From: DASSBG01 sp035699085
Lineage (GTDB): Bacteria; Pseudomonadota; Gammaproteobacteria; Xanthomonadales; Rhodanobacteraceae
Length of the DNA stretch: 64,000 nucleotides
Direction: 5' to 3'
Assembly: GCA_035699085.1 (NCBI GenBank)
Contig: DASSBG010000001.1
Location: 19,075-83,074, forward strand
Positions within the stretch are counted from its first letter, which is position 1. Each line of letters opens with the position of its first letter. Made by a program: the position numbers and the translations under genes. Below the pieces are notes generated by a model that searched no databases, was not told where the DNA came from, and was given only the letters and a program-made list of their open reading frames with translations. Shown here piece by piece: positions 46,995 to 56,262 of this stretch.

Positions 46995-47888
46995 TCAGGC
47001 TGCGGCGCGCTCGCGGCGCTCGAAGGCCGGCACCGGCGCCCGGCGCGACATCCACAGCAGCAGGAGCCCGACGGCGATCAGCGGCAGCGACAGGATCTGC
47101 CCCATCGTCAGCCAGTGGAACGCGATGAACCCGAGCTGCGCATCCGGCTGGCGCACGAACTCGATGCCGAAGCGGAACACGCCGTAGAGCAGCGCGAACA
47201 GACCTGAGGTGGCATAGCGGTGGCGCGGCCTGGCCGAGAAGAACCACAGCACCAGAAACAGCACCACGCCCTCGAGAATGAACTCGTACAGCTCCGAGGG
47301 ATGGCGTGCCTGCGCGTCCAGCGCGCCGCTGGCGTAGAGCTGCTTGAGCTGCGCCATCGACAGGTTGGCATAGTGCGGGTTTGCCTCCAGCGCGCGCGGG
47401 TAGATCATGCCCCACGGCATGCTGGTGTACCGGCCCCACAGCTCGCCGCCGATGAAGTTGCCAAGCCGGCCCAGCCCGAGGCCGATCGGCACCAGCGGCG
47501 CGACGAAATCGACCACGTCGAAATAGTGCAATTTGTTCTTGCGTGTCCACCAGAGGCTCGCGATCAGGACACCGATGAGCCCGCCATGGAAGGACATGCC
47601 GCCCTGCCAGATCTTCACGATCGACAGGGGGTGGGCGATCAGCTGCGGCGTGCCGTAGAACAGCATGTAGCCGAGTCGGCCGCCGATGATCACGCCCAGC
47701 ATCACATAGAAGGCCAGGTCGACGAAGGGCTCGCGCGCCACCGGCAGGTAGCCGTCCTTGCGCCGACGCTCGCCCAGCCACCAGCACAGCGCAAAGGCCA
47801 GCAGGTACATCACGCCATACCAGTGCACCTCCAGCGGACCGATGGAGAACGCGATGGGGTCGATGTCGACGAAGTAGGGATGGGCCAT
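46995..47888 (-). CDS. lgt: Phosphatidylglycerol-prolipoprotein diacylglyceryl transferase
   Basis: Transfers diacylglycerol to the lipobox Cys of prolipoproteins in the inner membrane. The 297-residue protein has about seven membrane segments, WYGVMYLLAF with the conserved Tyr, GGMSFHGGLIG with the essential His, and the family signature GRLGNFIGGELWGR. The C-terminal HPSELYE is also typical. Length is normal. Convergent with the DUF4105 gene. Confidence 0.95.
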   Translation of the reverse strand: MAHPYFVDIDPIAFSIGPLEVHWYGVMYLLAFALCWWLGERRRKDGYLPVAREPFVDLAFYVMLGVIIGGRLGYMLFYGTPQLIAHPLSIVKIWQGGMSFHGGLIGVLIASLWWTRKNKLHYFDVVDFVAPLVPIGLGLGRLGNFIGGELWGRYTSMPWGMIYPRALEANPHYANLSMAQLKQLYASGALDAQARHPSELYEFILEGVVLFLVLWFFSARPRHRYATSGLFALLYGVFRFGIEFVRQPDAQLGFIAFHWLTMGQILSLPLIAVGLLLLWMSRRAPVPAFERRERAAA

Positions 47889-47959
47889 GGCGCGGCCGTA
47901 CGGGGCGAAGCCGGCAGTGTATCAGGGGCCCCGGCACGCGCTGCGCGCGACCGCAGCCT

Positions 47960-48410
47960 CGCCGTCATTCCGCGGCTGCCGAAGGCAGGCATTTTGCCTC
48001 TCGCTTCGCGCGGCTCCTCCGTCACCGTCATTCCGGGGCTGCCGAAGGCAGAAACCGGAATCTTCTTGACGCTGTCGCGATGGTTGGCGAGGCGGTGGTT
48101 GGTGTGTCGCGATTGGCAAGAAGATTCCGGACGAGCGCAGCGAGGCGAGCGAAGCGAGAAGGCGTATGCCCGCGCTGCGCGCGGCTCCGGAATGACGCGC
48201 TTTTTGCCCCGCGCTGCGCGCGGCTCCGGAATGACGGGCTCTTTGCCCGCCCTGCGCGCGGCTCCGGAATGACGGGCTTTTTGCCCCGCGCTGCGCGCGG
48301 CTCCTCCGTCACCGTCATTCCGGGGCTGCCGAAGGCAGAGCATGCGCCCTCTCGCTGCGCTCGCCTCGCTCCGCTCGCCGGAATCTTCTTGACGCTGTCG
48401 CGACGATCGG
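47960..48410. repeat. Cluster of GTCATTCCGG-type palindromic repeats
   Basis: The gap between lgt and the sulfotransferase gene has no gene. It holds several GTCATTCCGGGGCTGCCGAAG copies, inverted CCGGAATCTTCTTGACGCTG segments at about 48056 and 48379 with an inverse copy at 48114-48130, and a tandem run of a 38-39 bp unit (GGCTCCGGAATGACGGGC) starting at 48183, 48222, 48260 and, in degraded form, 48299. The same family is at 57602-57720. Confidence 0.85.
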
Positions 48411-48425
48411 CATTTTTCAGGCCGG

Positions 48426-50000
48426 TCAATCGCCGATGCGGACGCCTGCACCCGTCAGCAGCGCCTTCAGCTCGGTGAGCTGCGGCTCGTAGCGCTTCCA
48501 GCGGTCGAGCGAGGTGCGAAACATCGGCGAACGCACCTGCACGGCACTCGCCGTGGATACGGCGGCCCGGTTCTGCTCGAAACGCAGGCAGGCGTCGTCC
48601 CAGGGCAAGCCGCAGAATTCCAGCATCTGCCGCGAGACCTCCTCCTGCCGATCGACCAGCGTTTCATACTCCACCTCGAGAATGCGCCCGGGGAACACGT
48701 TTTTCCAATGCGTCATCAGGCGATCGAACAGCAGGTAGTAGCGCCCGCAGTCGAGGATGTCGAACGAATAGTCGTAGAAAGGCGACTCCTGCATGAAGAG
48801 CTGCCGGAAATTGCTCAGGCAGGTGTCCATCGGGTTGCGCCGCATGCAAATGATCTTTGCCGCGGGCAGTGCGCTGGCGATGAAGCCGGCATAGAGGAAA
48901 TTGTGCGGCAGCTTGTCCACGAAGTGCGGCTTGGCGGCCGTCGCCGGCCGGGTGCTGTCGACATAGGCCCGGCCAAGCTGCGCTGGATCGCAGCGGCCTG
49001 CCAGGGCGATCGTGTCCGGATCGAGCAGCAGCGGTGTGCCGCTGCGCGAGGCGCGCTTGAGTACCGTGCCGAAGTTCGGCAACTCGCCGGCGGAGTACAC
49101 ATCGGGGTGGCTGGAGAGGATCCGGTCCGCCAGAGTGGTTCCCGTGCGCGGCATGCCAATGAGGAAGATCGGCTCGCTGCTCGCAAAGCCGGCAGCGTCC
49201 GGGCGGGCCTGCACGGCCTCGATCAGCGCATCGAACAGGGCCTTGTCGCGCTCGATCGTGTAGCCCCGTCCGGCGGCGCCTGCGGTCTTGCCGCGCGACA
49301 GATGCGCGAAGGCGCGCTCGAACTCGCCAAGGTCTTCGTATTGCTTTGCCAGCGCAAGGTTCAGGTACATCTGCGCCTCGGGCTGGTCGCCCGCGTCGCC
49401 CAGCCGGGCGCGCAGGCGGTCAACCTGGTTGCGCGCGCGGGTTTGCGTCCGCACCTGGGCCAGGCTCAGCCATGCCTTCCAGAAGCCGGGATCGAGCGCC
49501 AGGCAACGCTCCAGTTCGGTCTCGGCCCGATCGAAGTCACCGCTGGCAACCAGCGAGGTGGCCAGATTGAAGCGCAGGCGCGCGTTGTCCGGTGAGGCTT
49601 CCGCCGCGCGCCGGAACGCCTCCGCCGCGCGGGGGTGAATATTGGCCCGCGAATACACAACGCCAAGGGTGCCAAGCGTCATCGGGTCGCCTGGCTTGAG
49701 GGCAAAGGCATGATCGGCCGCGATCAGCGCTTCCTTGAGGAGGCTGGCTGCGGCCAGCGCTCGCGCCAGTTGCGCGGCGTAATCGGCTCGTTTCGGGCTC
49801 AGGGTTGCCGCCCGGTGCAGGTGCTTGAGCGCCACGGGCAGATCGTGCAGTTCCAAGGCGGCGACACCCGCCACGAAATGCACGCCCGCGTGCTGCGGAA
49901 CGGCGCCCAGCAACTGGCCTGTCAGCGCCCGCGCCCTGCTCCAGTCGGCACGATTGAGCGCGGCTACCGCTTCGGCGTACAACGTGGCTGGGTCGGTCAT
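48426..50000 (-). CDS. TPR-containing sulfotransferase
   Basis: A 524-residue protein with TPR-type helical repeats over about residues 1-230 and a PAPS-dependent sulfotransferase domain over about 270-510. The 5'-phosphosulfate loop is GMPRTGTTLADRI (about 280), the 3'-phosphate motif is RRNPMDTCLSNF (about 387), and HFVDKLPHN lies between. Such fusions may sulfate proteins, lipids or small molecules; the acceptor here is unknown. No signal peptide is seen, so it should be cytoplasmic. It is divergent from the TonB-dependent receptor gene. Confidence 0.85.
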   Translation of the reverse strand: MTDPATLYAEAVAALNRADWSRARALTGQLLGAVPQHAGVHFVAGVAALELHDLPVALKHLHRAATLSPKRADYAAQLARALAAASLLKEALIAADHAFALKPGDPMTLGTLGVVYSRANIHPRAAEAFRRAAEASPDNARLRFNLATSLVASGDFDRAETELERCLALDPGFWKAWLSLAQVRTQTRARNQVDRLRARLGDAGDQPEAQMYLNLALAKQYEDLGEFERAFAHLSRGKTAGAAGRGYTIERDKALFDALIEAVQARPDAAGFASSEPIFLIGMPRTGTTLADRILSSHPDVYSAGELPNFGTVLKRASRSGTPLLLDPDTIALAGRCDPAQLGRAYVDSTRPATAAKPHFVDKLPHNFLYAGFIASALPAAKIICMRRNPMDTCLSNFRQLFMQESPFYDYSFDILDCGRYYLLFDRLMTHWKNVFPGRILEVEYETLVDRQEEVSRQMLEFCGLPWDDACLRFEQNRAAVSTASAVQVRSPMFRTSLDRWKRYEPQLTELKALLTGAGVRIGD

Positions 50001-50423
50001 GGAGCACTTTTACTCTCGGGCGGGCCAGGCGAGGAAAGGAACTGGTGCGCAGGAGAGGTTTCGGCTGCACATTCGCCCGTGCGGGACCGTCTGACCAGCC
50101 CGCGCAGCCGGCATGATGCCCGCAACGCCCGCAGATTGTCGAGCGCTGCGCTGCCGGCGGGGGGACGGGCGCGCAGCGTTTCAGGCAGCACTACCTTTGG
50201 CATGCTCGACAAGCGCGGTTTCCTGCGGCACACTCCCCAACACGAGCTTAACTTTTGCTTGACTTTGCCAGGTTAGGCCGTAGCAAACCTGGGATGGGTC
50301 CGTTACGCCAAGTGAAAATGGCGTGCGTACCAAGCTGGCCGGTTAGCAAGGCGGCCGGCAGGTGCATCATGGATGAGCACGCCCATTTTGATCCAGAACG
50401 CAACCACCCAAGGGGGTTCACCC
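50001..50423. other. Divergent intergenic region, sulfotransferase / TonB-dependent receptor
   Basis: No gene is supported. TTGACT at 50259-50264 with TAGCAA 16 bp later is a weak promoter candidate for the receptor; an AGGGGGT ribosome site lies before the ATG at 50424. No Fur-like box was recognised. Confidence 0.35.
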
Positions 50424-53315
50424 ATGCAAAGCAACAAACCACGGCTGCGGCGCAGCCGTTTGAGCGCTGCCCTGCTGGCCGCACTGCTGGTCCCGGCAGC
50501 GGGCGCCGCTTTTGCGCAAAGCAACGACCAGAACCAGGACCAGACTGCCCAACAGCAGGCGAACCAGGACCAGAACAAGAAGGACGTGACCAACCTCAAG
50601 CGGGTCGTTGTCACGGGCTCGCTGATCCCGCAGAGCGAGCTGGAGACCTCCACCCCGGTGGTGATCATCACCGCCGAGGACATCCAGTCGCGCGCCTTTG
50701 CCGACGTCCACGACGTCCTGCAGCAAAGCTCGTTCGCGACCGGTCGCGTGCAAAACAACGCCTCGTCGGCCTCGTTCACGCAGGGCGCGGAAACGCTGAG
50801 CCTGTTCGGCCTGCCGGTCGGGTACGTCAAGTACCTGATCAACGGCATCCCGATGGCCAACTATCCGGCGCTGTACAACGGCAGCGACGCATTCAACAAC
50901 ATCAGCGGCATTCCGGCGTCGCTGGTGGAGCGGATCGAGATCCTGCCGGGTGGCCAGTCCTCGCTGTACGGCTCGGACGCCATCGCGGGCGTGGTCAACA
51001 TCATCCTCAAGAAGCAGATGGACGGCGGCGAAGTCGGCGCGCGCTACGGCTTTTACGACCACGGTGGCGGCACCAGCAAGCGTGTGAGCGCCGGGTACGG
51101 CTTCGGCGGAATGGACGACCGCTTCAAGCTGCTGGTCGGCGCACAGTGGGAAAAGCGCGACCCCGTCTGGGGCTACCAGCGTGACCTGACCAGCCAGTTC
51201 AACCAGCACGGTTACAGCGAGCCGATCGCCAGCCGCGACTATCTGGTGTACGGCTATCGGAACATGGGCGACATGTTCCTGAGCGACTTTGGCTACCTGT
51301 TCAGCGACCCCAACGGTTGCGACAACGTCACCAGCCAGTTCGACAACACCGAAGGTTTCCGTACCCGTCCCGGCAGCGGCGACTACTGCGGCTCGTTCTT
51401 CACCCCGGGCTACCGCACGTTGATGAACGGCAAGGACAGCAAGCAGGTCTACCTGCACGGCACCTTCGACGTCAACGACAACCTGCAGCTGTACGGCAAC
51501 GTCCTGTACAACAAGGAGCGGGTCAAGTACCACATCGGTTCCAACTACACCTGGTGGGGCACGGGCGTCAAATGGGGCTATTACTACGACCCGGACGCCG
51601 ACGCGTTGCTCAACCTGCAGCGCGCGTTCGCCCCCGAGGACATGGGCCCCGGCGGGTTCAAGAACACCATGAGCGTCAATGACACCGAGTCGTACCGGGT
51701 CCGGCTTGGCGCTCGCGGTACCTTCGGCGACTCCACCTGGGACTACGACGTCAGCCTCTCGCGCTCGCACTACGCGCTTGACGAAACCGGCATGGAGCGC
51801 CTCGCCGACCCGATCAACGACTACTTCCAGAACAAGGTCCTTGGTCCGCAGCTCGGCTGGGATCCGTACTTCGGCAACTACCCGGTCTTCCGCCCCGATT
51901 ACGCGGCGTTTTACCAGCCAATGGATCCGTCGGACTTCTACAGCTTCATGAGCCCGGTCACCAACCACTCCGAGACGCACAACGACCTGCTGCGCGCCCA
52001 GATCACCAATGGCTACCTGTTCAGCCTGCCTGGTGGCGACGCGGGCATCGCCGTCGCGGCGGAATTGGGCCGGATCGGCTGGCAGCAGAACCCGGATCCG
52101 CGTTATCTGAACGGTGAGATCTGGGGCACCACCTCGACCGCGGGCGCAGGCGACCGCCATCGTTACGCCCTCACCACGGAGCTGCGTTTGCCAGTGGTTG
52201 ACATGTTGACGCTGACCGCTTCGGGCCGTTACGACAACTACACCGTTGCCGGCACGGACGTGAACGCCCCCACGTACAACCTCGGATTCGAGTTCCGGCC
52301 CTTCCGGAGCCTGTTGATCCGTGGCAAGTACGGCACGGCCTTCAAGGTGCCGACCCTGGCCGACGAGTTCCAGGCCGAGAGCGGCTTCTACACCTTCGTC
52401 ACCGACTATCTGACCTGCTATGAGGAATACGGTGTCGACCCGGCGAACGCCGCAGACGACTGCCCGTCCCCGTACAACTCGTACCAGATCTTTGGCACCC
52501 AGTCCGGCAACCCCGAGCTCCAGCCGATCGACGCCGATACCTGGAACGTCGGCGTGGTCTGGGCTCCGGTCGCGAACTTCTCGGTGAACGTCGACTACTA
52601 CGATTGGCAGCTGACCAACGAGGTGGCGGGGCAGAGCCTGGGTGGATTGCTGAGGGACGAACTCGACTGCTTCACGGGCGAGCTGGATCCCAATTCAGCC
52701 ACCTGCCAGCAGGCGACCGGCCAGATCACCCGTGACCCGGCGACCGGCGACCTTGACACGATCCATATCACCAAGGTCAACGTGGCCAAGCGCGAGCTGA
52801 ATGCGGTGGTTGCCGGCCTCAACTACCGGCTGGATGCCGGTACGATCGGCCAGTTCATGTTTCGTGGTTCCTACACCAAGATGCTGAAGCATGAATACAC
52901 CCCGCTGCCGGGCGACGAGCCGCTGGACCTGGTGGACGATCCGTACAACAGCACGGATCCGAAATCGAGCGCCAACGGGTCGGTCACCTGGGTGAAGAAC
53001 CGTTGGTCGACGACGCTGTATGCCAACTACATTGGCCACACGCCGAACAACATCGCCTGGATCGACTCCGACCGCTACGCGGCCCCGGGTGCCGGCAAGC
53101 TGGACCCGTACACCACGCTCAACCTCAGCATCGGCTTCGAGCCGACCGAGGACCTGAGCCTGGCGTTCCGGATCAGCAACCTGCTGGACACCATGCCGGA
53201 CATGGACGTTGGGTCGTACAGCGGTTCCGTTGGAGCGCCGTACAATTCGGCCAACTTCAGCGTCATGGGCCGCGGCTTCTACGTCCAGGCCAACTGGAAA
53301 TTCGGCAACGACTGA
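50424..53315 (+). CDS. TonB-dependent outer-membrane receptor
   Basis: Imports a large or scarce ligand across the outer membrane using TonB energy. The 963-residue protein has a signal peptide ending AAFAQ (about residue 31), a Gln/Asn/Asp-rich spacer, the TonB-box/plug start LKRVVVTGSLIP, the plug (about 55-180, with ILPGGQSSLYGSDAIAGVVN) and a long barrel with the motif RGKYGTAFKVPTLADEFQ. It ends FYVQANWKFGND. The ATG at 50424 follows AGGGGGT and gives the best signal peptide; 50373 adds 17 residues. No ligand can be assigned. Confidence 0.93.
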   Translation: MQSNKPRLRRSRLSAALLAALLVPAAGAAFAQSNDQNQDQTAQQQANQDQNKKDVTNLKRVVVTGSLIPQSELETSTPVVIITAEDIQSRAFADVHDVLQQSSFATGRVQNNASSASFTQGAETLSLFGLPVGYVKYLINGIPMANYPALYNGSDAFNNISGIPASLVERIEILPGGQSSLYGSDAIAGVVNIILKKQMDGGEVGARYGFYDHGGGTSKRVSAGYGFGGMDDRFKLLVGAQWEKRDPVWGYQRDLTSQFNQHGYSEPIASRDYLVYGYRNMGDMFLSDFGYLFSDPNGCDNVTSQFDNTEGFRTRPGSGDYCGSFFTPGYRTLMNGKDSKQVYLHGTFDVNDNLQLYGNVLYNKERVKYHIGSNYTWWGTGVKWGYYYDPDADALLNLQRAFAPEDMGPGGFKNTMSVNDTESYRVRLGARGTFGDSTWDYDVSLSRSHYALDETGMERLADPINDYFQNKVLGPQLGWDPYFGNYPVFRPDYAAFYQPMDPSDFYSFMSPVTNHSETHNDLLRAQITNGYLFSLPGGDAGIAVAAELGRIGWQQNPDPRYLNGEIWGTTSTAGAGDRHRYALTTELRLPVVDMLTLTASGRYDNYTVAGTDVNAPTYNLGFEFRPFRSLLIRGKYGTAFKVPTLADEFQAESGFYTFVTDYLTCYEEYGVDPANAADDCPSPYNSYQIFGTQSGNPELQPIDADTWNVGVVWAPVANFSVNVDYYDWQLTNEVAGQSLGGLLRDELDCFTGELDPNSATCQQATGQITRDPATGDLDTIHITKVNVAKRELNAVVAGLNYRLDAGTIGQFMFRGSYTKMLKHEYTPLPGDEPLDLVDDPYNSTDPKSSANGSVTWVKNRWSTTLYANYIGHTPNNIAWIDSDRYAAPGAGKLDPYTTLNLSIGFEPTEDLSLAFRISNLLDTMPDMDVGSYSGSVGAPYNSANFSVMGRGFYVQANWKFGND

Positions 53316-53340
53316 TCGCCGAAATCAGCTGTAATTGCAA

Positions 53341-53372
53341 GCCCGGCAGATTCCGCTCTGCCGGGCTTTTTT
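53341..53372 (+). terminator. Rho-independent terminator after the TonB-dependent receptor
   Basis: A perfect 10-bp stem GCCCGGCAGA / TCTGCCGGGC (53341-53350, 53357-53366) with a 6-base loop is followed by TTTTTT, 25 bp after the stop. Confidence 0.93.
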
Positions 53373-53424
53373 GTGGCCGAGTATCGGAGCGCGACGATAC
53401 CGGGACCGCAGCGACCTCGCAGGT

Positions 53425-53880
53425 CAGGTCAGGCCGAAGGCCGTAACCCGACAACCGTGGCTGGTTCCGAAATGGCCGCCGATGCACTCGAAGGCGGATC
53501 AAGATCAGCAAGCTTCGCCAGCTGGCGCAGACCACGCGAGGGCCCCGAGATGCGCTCGACCCACGTCCGTCAATCCGAGGCGCGGCCCGTCGGGTTACGC
53601 GCCTGCGGCGCCAACCCGACCTGCGGAACCCGACGAGACCGGGCGCTGCGGCCTCGTAGGTAATCGTAGGTCGGGTTAGGCCGAAGGCCGTAACCCGACA
53701 ACCGTGGCTGGTTCCGAAATGGCCGCCGATGCACTCGAAGGCGGATCAAGACCAGCAAGCTTCGCCGGCTGGCGCAGAGCACGCGAGGCTCCCGGATGCC
53801 CTCGACCCATGTCCGTCAGGCAGAGGCGCGAATGTGTCGGGTTACGCGCCTGCGGCGCCAAAACGACCCACGGCGCGAGC
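53425..53880. repeat. 247-bp near-tandem duplication with GGCCGTAACCCGAC palindromes
   Basis: GGCCGAAGGCCGTAACCCGA and the following stretch (CAACCGTGGCTGGTTCCGAA, a CGATGCACTCGAAGGCGGAT segment, then GTCGGGTTACGCGCCTGCGG) occur twice with a period of 247 bp (ACAACCGTGG at 53451 and 53698). The 53373-53933 gap has no credible gene. Confidence 0.85.
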
Positions 53881-53933
53881 CGACCTGCGGCGGCAACGTG
53901 ACGAAGCGCGACCGCGGCATGGCCTCGCGGGCG

Positions 53934-54305
53934 TCACAGCACCCGCGGGACCAGGATCAGCGCCCAGGCCAGGCCCGCCAGCAGCAGCATCATGAAGACC
54001 GCGGCCGAGCCCATGTCCTTGGCACGGCCAGCCAGTTCGCTGTATTCGGGGCTGACCCGGTCAACGATGGCCTCAATGGCGGAATTGACCAGCTCGACCG
54101 CCAGCAGCAACAGCAGCGGCGCCGTCAGCAGCAGCTTCTCGACTCCACCGTGACCGAGCCACAGGCCCACGGGAATGGCGACGATCGACAGGCAGGCGTC
54201 GAGCCGGAATGACGCTTCGTGGCGCCACGCCGCCCGCAGGCCCTGCACCGACCAGAGAAAAGCCGCCCACACCTGGCGTGGCCCGCGGAACCCGGTGTCG
54301 GCCAT
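53934..54305 (-). CDS. dgkA: Diacylglycerol kinase
   Basis: A small integral membrane kinase that recycles diacylglycerol to phosphatidate. The 123-residue protein has three membrane helices and the family signature ELVNSAIEAIVDRVSPEY, followed by AGRAKDMGSAAV. ATG at 54305. It lies 33 bp downstream of gcvPB on the same strand. Confidence 0.95.
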   Translation of the reverse strand: MADTGFRGPRQVWAAFLWSVQGLRAAWRHEASFRLDACLSIVAIPVGLWLGHGGVEKLLLTAPLLLLLAVELVNSAIEAIVDRVSPEYSELAGRAKDMGSAAVFMMLLLAGLAWALILVPRVL

Positions 54306-54338
54306 GCTCGCGATCCCCTCGGCCGCCCCGCCGCCGCC

Positions 54339-55829
54339 TTAGGCTGCGGCCGGCGGCTGCCAGACCACGTCAAGCGCCTTGGCCGCCTGCAACTCGTCGA
54401 GCCGGCGCACCGGCGTGGTCACGGGCGCCGCCTTCAGCGCCTGCGGGTCCTCGGACGATTGCTTCAGCAGACCGGCCATCACGTCGACGAAGTGGTCCAG
54501 CGTCTCCTTGCTCTCGGTCTCCGTCGGCTCGATCAGCATGCACTCGGGTACCAGCAGCGGAAAGTAGTTGGTCGGCGAATGGATGTCGTGGTCGAGCAGC
54601 GCCTTCGAGAAGTCCAGCGCGGTGACGCCGCTGGCCTTTTTCTGCGGCTGTACGGTGACGATGAATTCATGGCAGGCACGACGCTGCGGATAGGCCAGCG
54701 TGAAACCGGCATTGGCCAGCCGCCTGGCCAGGTAATTGGCATTGAGCGTCGCGTGCTCCGCCACCCGCACCATGCCCTCGCGGCCCAGCAGGCGCGCGTA
54801 GACATAGGCGCGCAGCAGCACGCCGGCGTTGCCGGCAAAGGTGGTCAGGCGGCCGATCGACAACGGCCGGTCCTTCTTGCGCACCCAGCCATACCAGGGC
54901 TTGCCGCCAGCCGCCTCGCCGTCCGGATGGGCGGTTTTCTCGATCATCGGGATCGGCAGGAACGGCTTGAGCCGCTCCGACACGCCGACCGCGCCCGCGC
55001 CCGGCCCGCCGCCGCCGTGCGGCGTCGAGAAGGTCTTGTGCAGGTTCATGTGGATGGCGTCGAAGCCCATGTCGCCGGGGCGCACCTTGCCGAGGATGGC
55101 GTTGAGGTTGGCCCCGTCGTAGTAAAGCAGCCCGCCGGCGGCGTGCACCAGGCCGGCGATCTCCTTGATGCGCCGCTCGAACAGGCCGAGCGTCGACGGG
55201 TTGGTCAGCATGATGCCGGCGGTCTTCGGCCCCAACACCTTTTTCAGCGCCTCCACGTCGATATCGCCGTCACGCTGGGTGACGATCTCGCGCACGGTGC
55301 AGCCACACATCGAGGCGGTGGCCGGATTGGTCCCGTGGGCGGCGTCCGGCACGATGATCTCGGTGCGCTCGAGGTCTCCGCGCTGGCGGTGGTAGGCCAT
55401 GATCATCGCGACGCCAGCCAGTTCGCCCTGGGCGCCGGCCATCGGCGCCAGCGAGACGCCACCCTTCATGCCGGTGACGTGGGCGAGGATTTCCTGCAGC
55501 TCGTACATGCACGACAGGAATCCCTGGCTGAGGCGCTCCGGCGCGTAGGGATGCCGGGCGAGGAAGCCGTCAAGCATGGCCAGCGCGTTGCAGGCACGCG
55601 GGTTGTACTTCATCGTGCACGAGCCCAGCGGGTAGAACTGGGTGTCGATCGAGTAGTTCTTCTGGCTGAGCCTGGTGTAGTGGCGCACTGCATCGAGCTC
55701 GGACACCTCCGGCAGCCCCAGCGGGGTCCTGCGGCGGAAACGCTGCGGCAGGTCGCCCGGTACCTCATGGGCGGGAGGAAGCTGCGCGGAAGCCGTGCGG
55801 CCCGGCTGCGAATGCTCGAAAATCAACAT
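54339..55829 (-). CDS. gcvPB: Glycine dehydrogenase (decarboxylating) subunit 2
   Basis: The PLP-binding half of the split glycine-cleavage P protein. The 496-residue protein has GSCTMKYNPR, MYELQEILAHVTGM, PDAAHGTNPAT and the PLP lysine Lys265 in NLHKTFSTPHGGGG. Start ATG 55829 (MLIFEHSQPGR) is the usual one for this subunit. The partner gcvPA, normally just upstream, is not here: the 5' neighbour DNA is repeats. Confidence 0.95.
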   Translation of the reverse strand: MLIFEHSQPGRTASAQLPPAHEVPGDLPQRFRRRTPLGLPEVSELDAVRHYTRLSQKNYSIDTQFYPLGSCTMKYNPRACNALAMLDGFLARHPYAPERLSQGFLSCMYELQEILAHVTGMKGGVSLAPMAGAQGELAGVAMIMAYHRQRGDLERTEIIVPDAAHGTNPATASMCGCTVREIVTQRDGDIDVEALKKVLGPKTAGIMLTNPSTLGLFERRIKEIAGLVHAAGGLLYYDGANLNAILGKVRPGDMGFDAIHMNLHKTFSTPHGGGGPGAGAVGVSERLKPFLPIPMIEKTAHPDGEAAGGKPWYGWVRKKDRPLSIGRLTTFAGNAGVLLRAYVYARLLGREGMVRVAEHATLNANYLARRLANAGFTLAYPQRRACHEFIVTVQPQKKASGVTALDFSKALLDHDIHSPTNYFPLLVPECMLIEPTETESKETLDHFVDVMAGLLKQSSEDPQALKAAPVTTPVRRLDELQAAKALDVVWQPPAAA

Positions 55830-55883
55830 GGGTACGGTGCCCGAAAGGCGATGCCAGACAAGTCGCCTATGATGCCATAGGCC

Positions 55884-55919
55884 GGGAATGGGGAATGGAG
55901 AATCGGGAATGGGAAAGGC
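55884..55919. repeat. GGGAATGG repeat cluster upstream of gcvPB
   Basis: Four imperfect GGGAATGG / GGAGAATCGG units in a row. The same units form an inverted pair at 61075-61172. Confidence 0.7.
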
Positions 55920-56021
55920 CGCGCCATTGGCGGCCGTGGCGGGCCGGAGCTTTCGACGCTTCGCCATGGCTTCATCGCAGCCAGGCGCGCGCGCGTGGGT
56001 GCGGGGATGGTTCTGACATTG

Positions 56022-56193
56022 GTGTAGGGCGGGTTTCAACCCGCCATCGTCTCCCCGCCGTCGGCCCCCCGGCGGTCGTCTTGCCCGCCGTCGTCGTCAC
56101 CACCGTCGGCCCCCCGGCGGTCGTCTTGCCCGCCGTCGTCGTCGCCACCGTCGTTACCCGACACTCCATGGCGGGTTGAAACCCGCCCTACAC
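56022..56193. repeat. 172-bp element with perfect 26-bp terminal inverted repeats
   Basis: The arm starting GTGTAGGGCGGGTTTCAACC (56022-56047) is exactly inverted at 56168-56193, and each arm is itself palindromic (GGCGGGTT-TC-AACCCGCC). Inside are two near-identical 45-bp direct repeats (56059-56103 and 56104-56148) with CGTCGGCCCCCCGGCGG. No coding potential; it is MITE-like. Confidence 0.85.
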
Positions 56194-56223
56194 CACGATG
56201 CATCTGGTGTTCATTGGGCGAAC

Positions 56224-56236
56224 GTTATAAAGTAAC
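56224..56236. promoter_or_regulatory. Possible Zur-type operator upstream of the MerC-family gene
   Basis: GTTATAAAGTAAC is a near-perfect dyad (GTTA...TAAC) that resembles the core of gammaproteobacterial Zur boxes (GTTATAnnATAAC). It is 26 bp before the start codon, where a repressor would block transcription. Similarity is by eye. Confidence 0.4.
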
Positions 56237-56262
56237 GCATCGCTCGTGACGTCCCTGATTGC

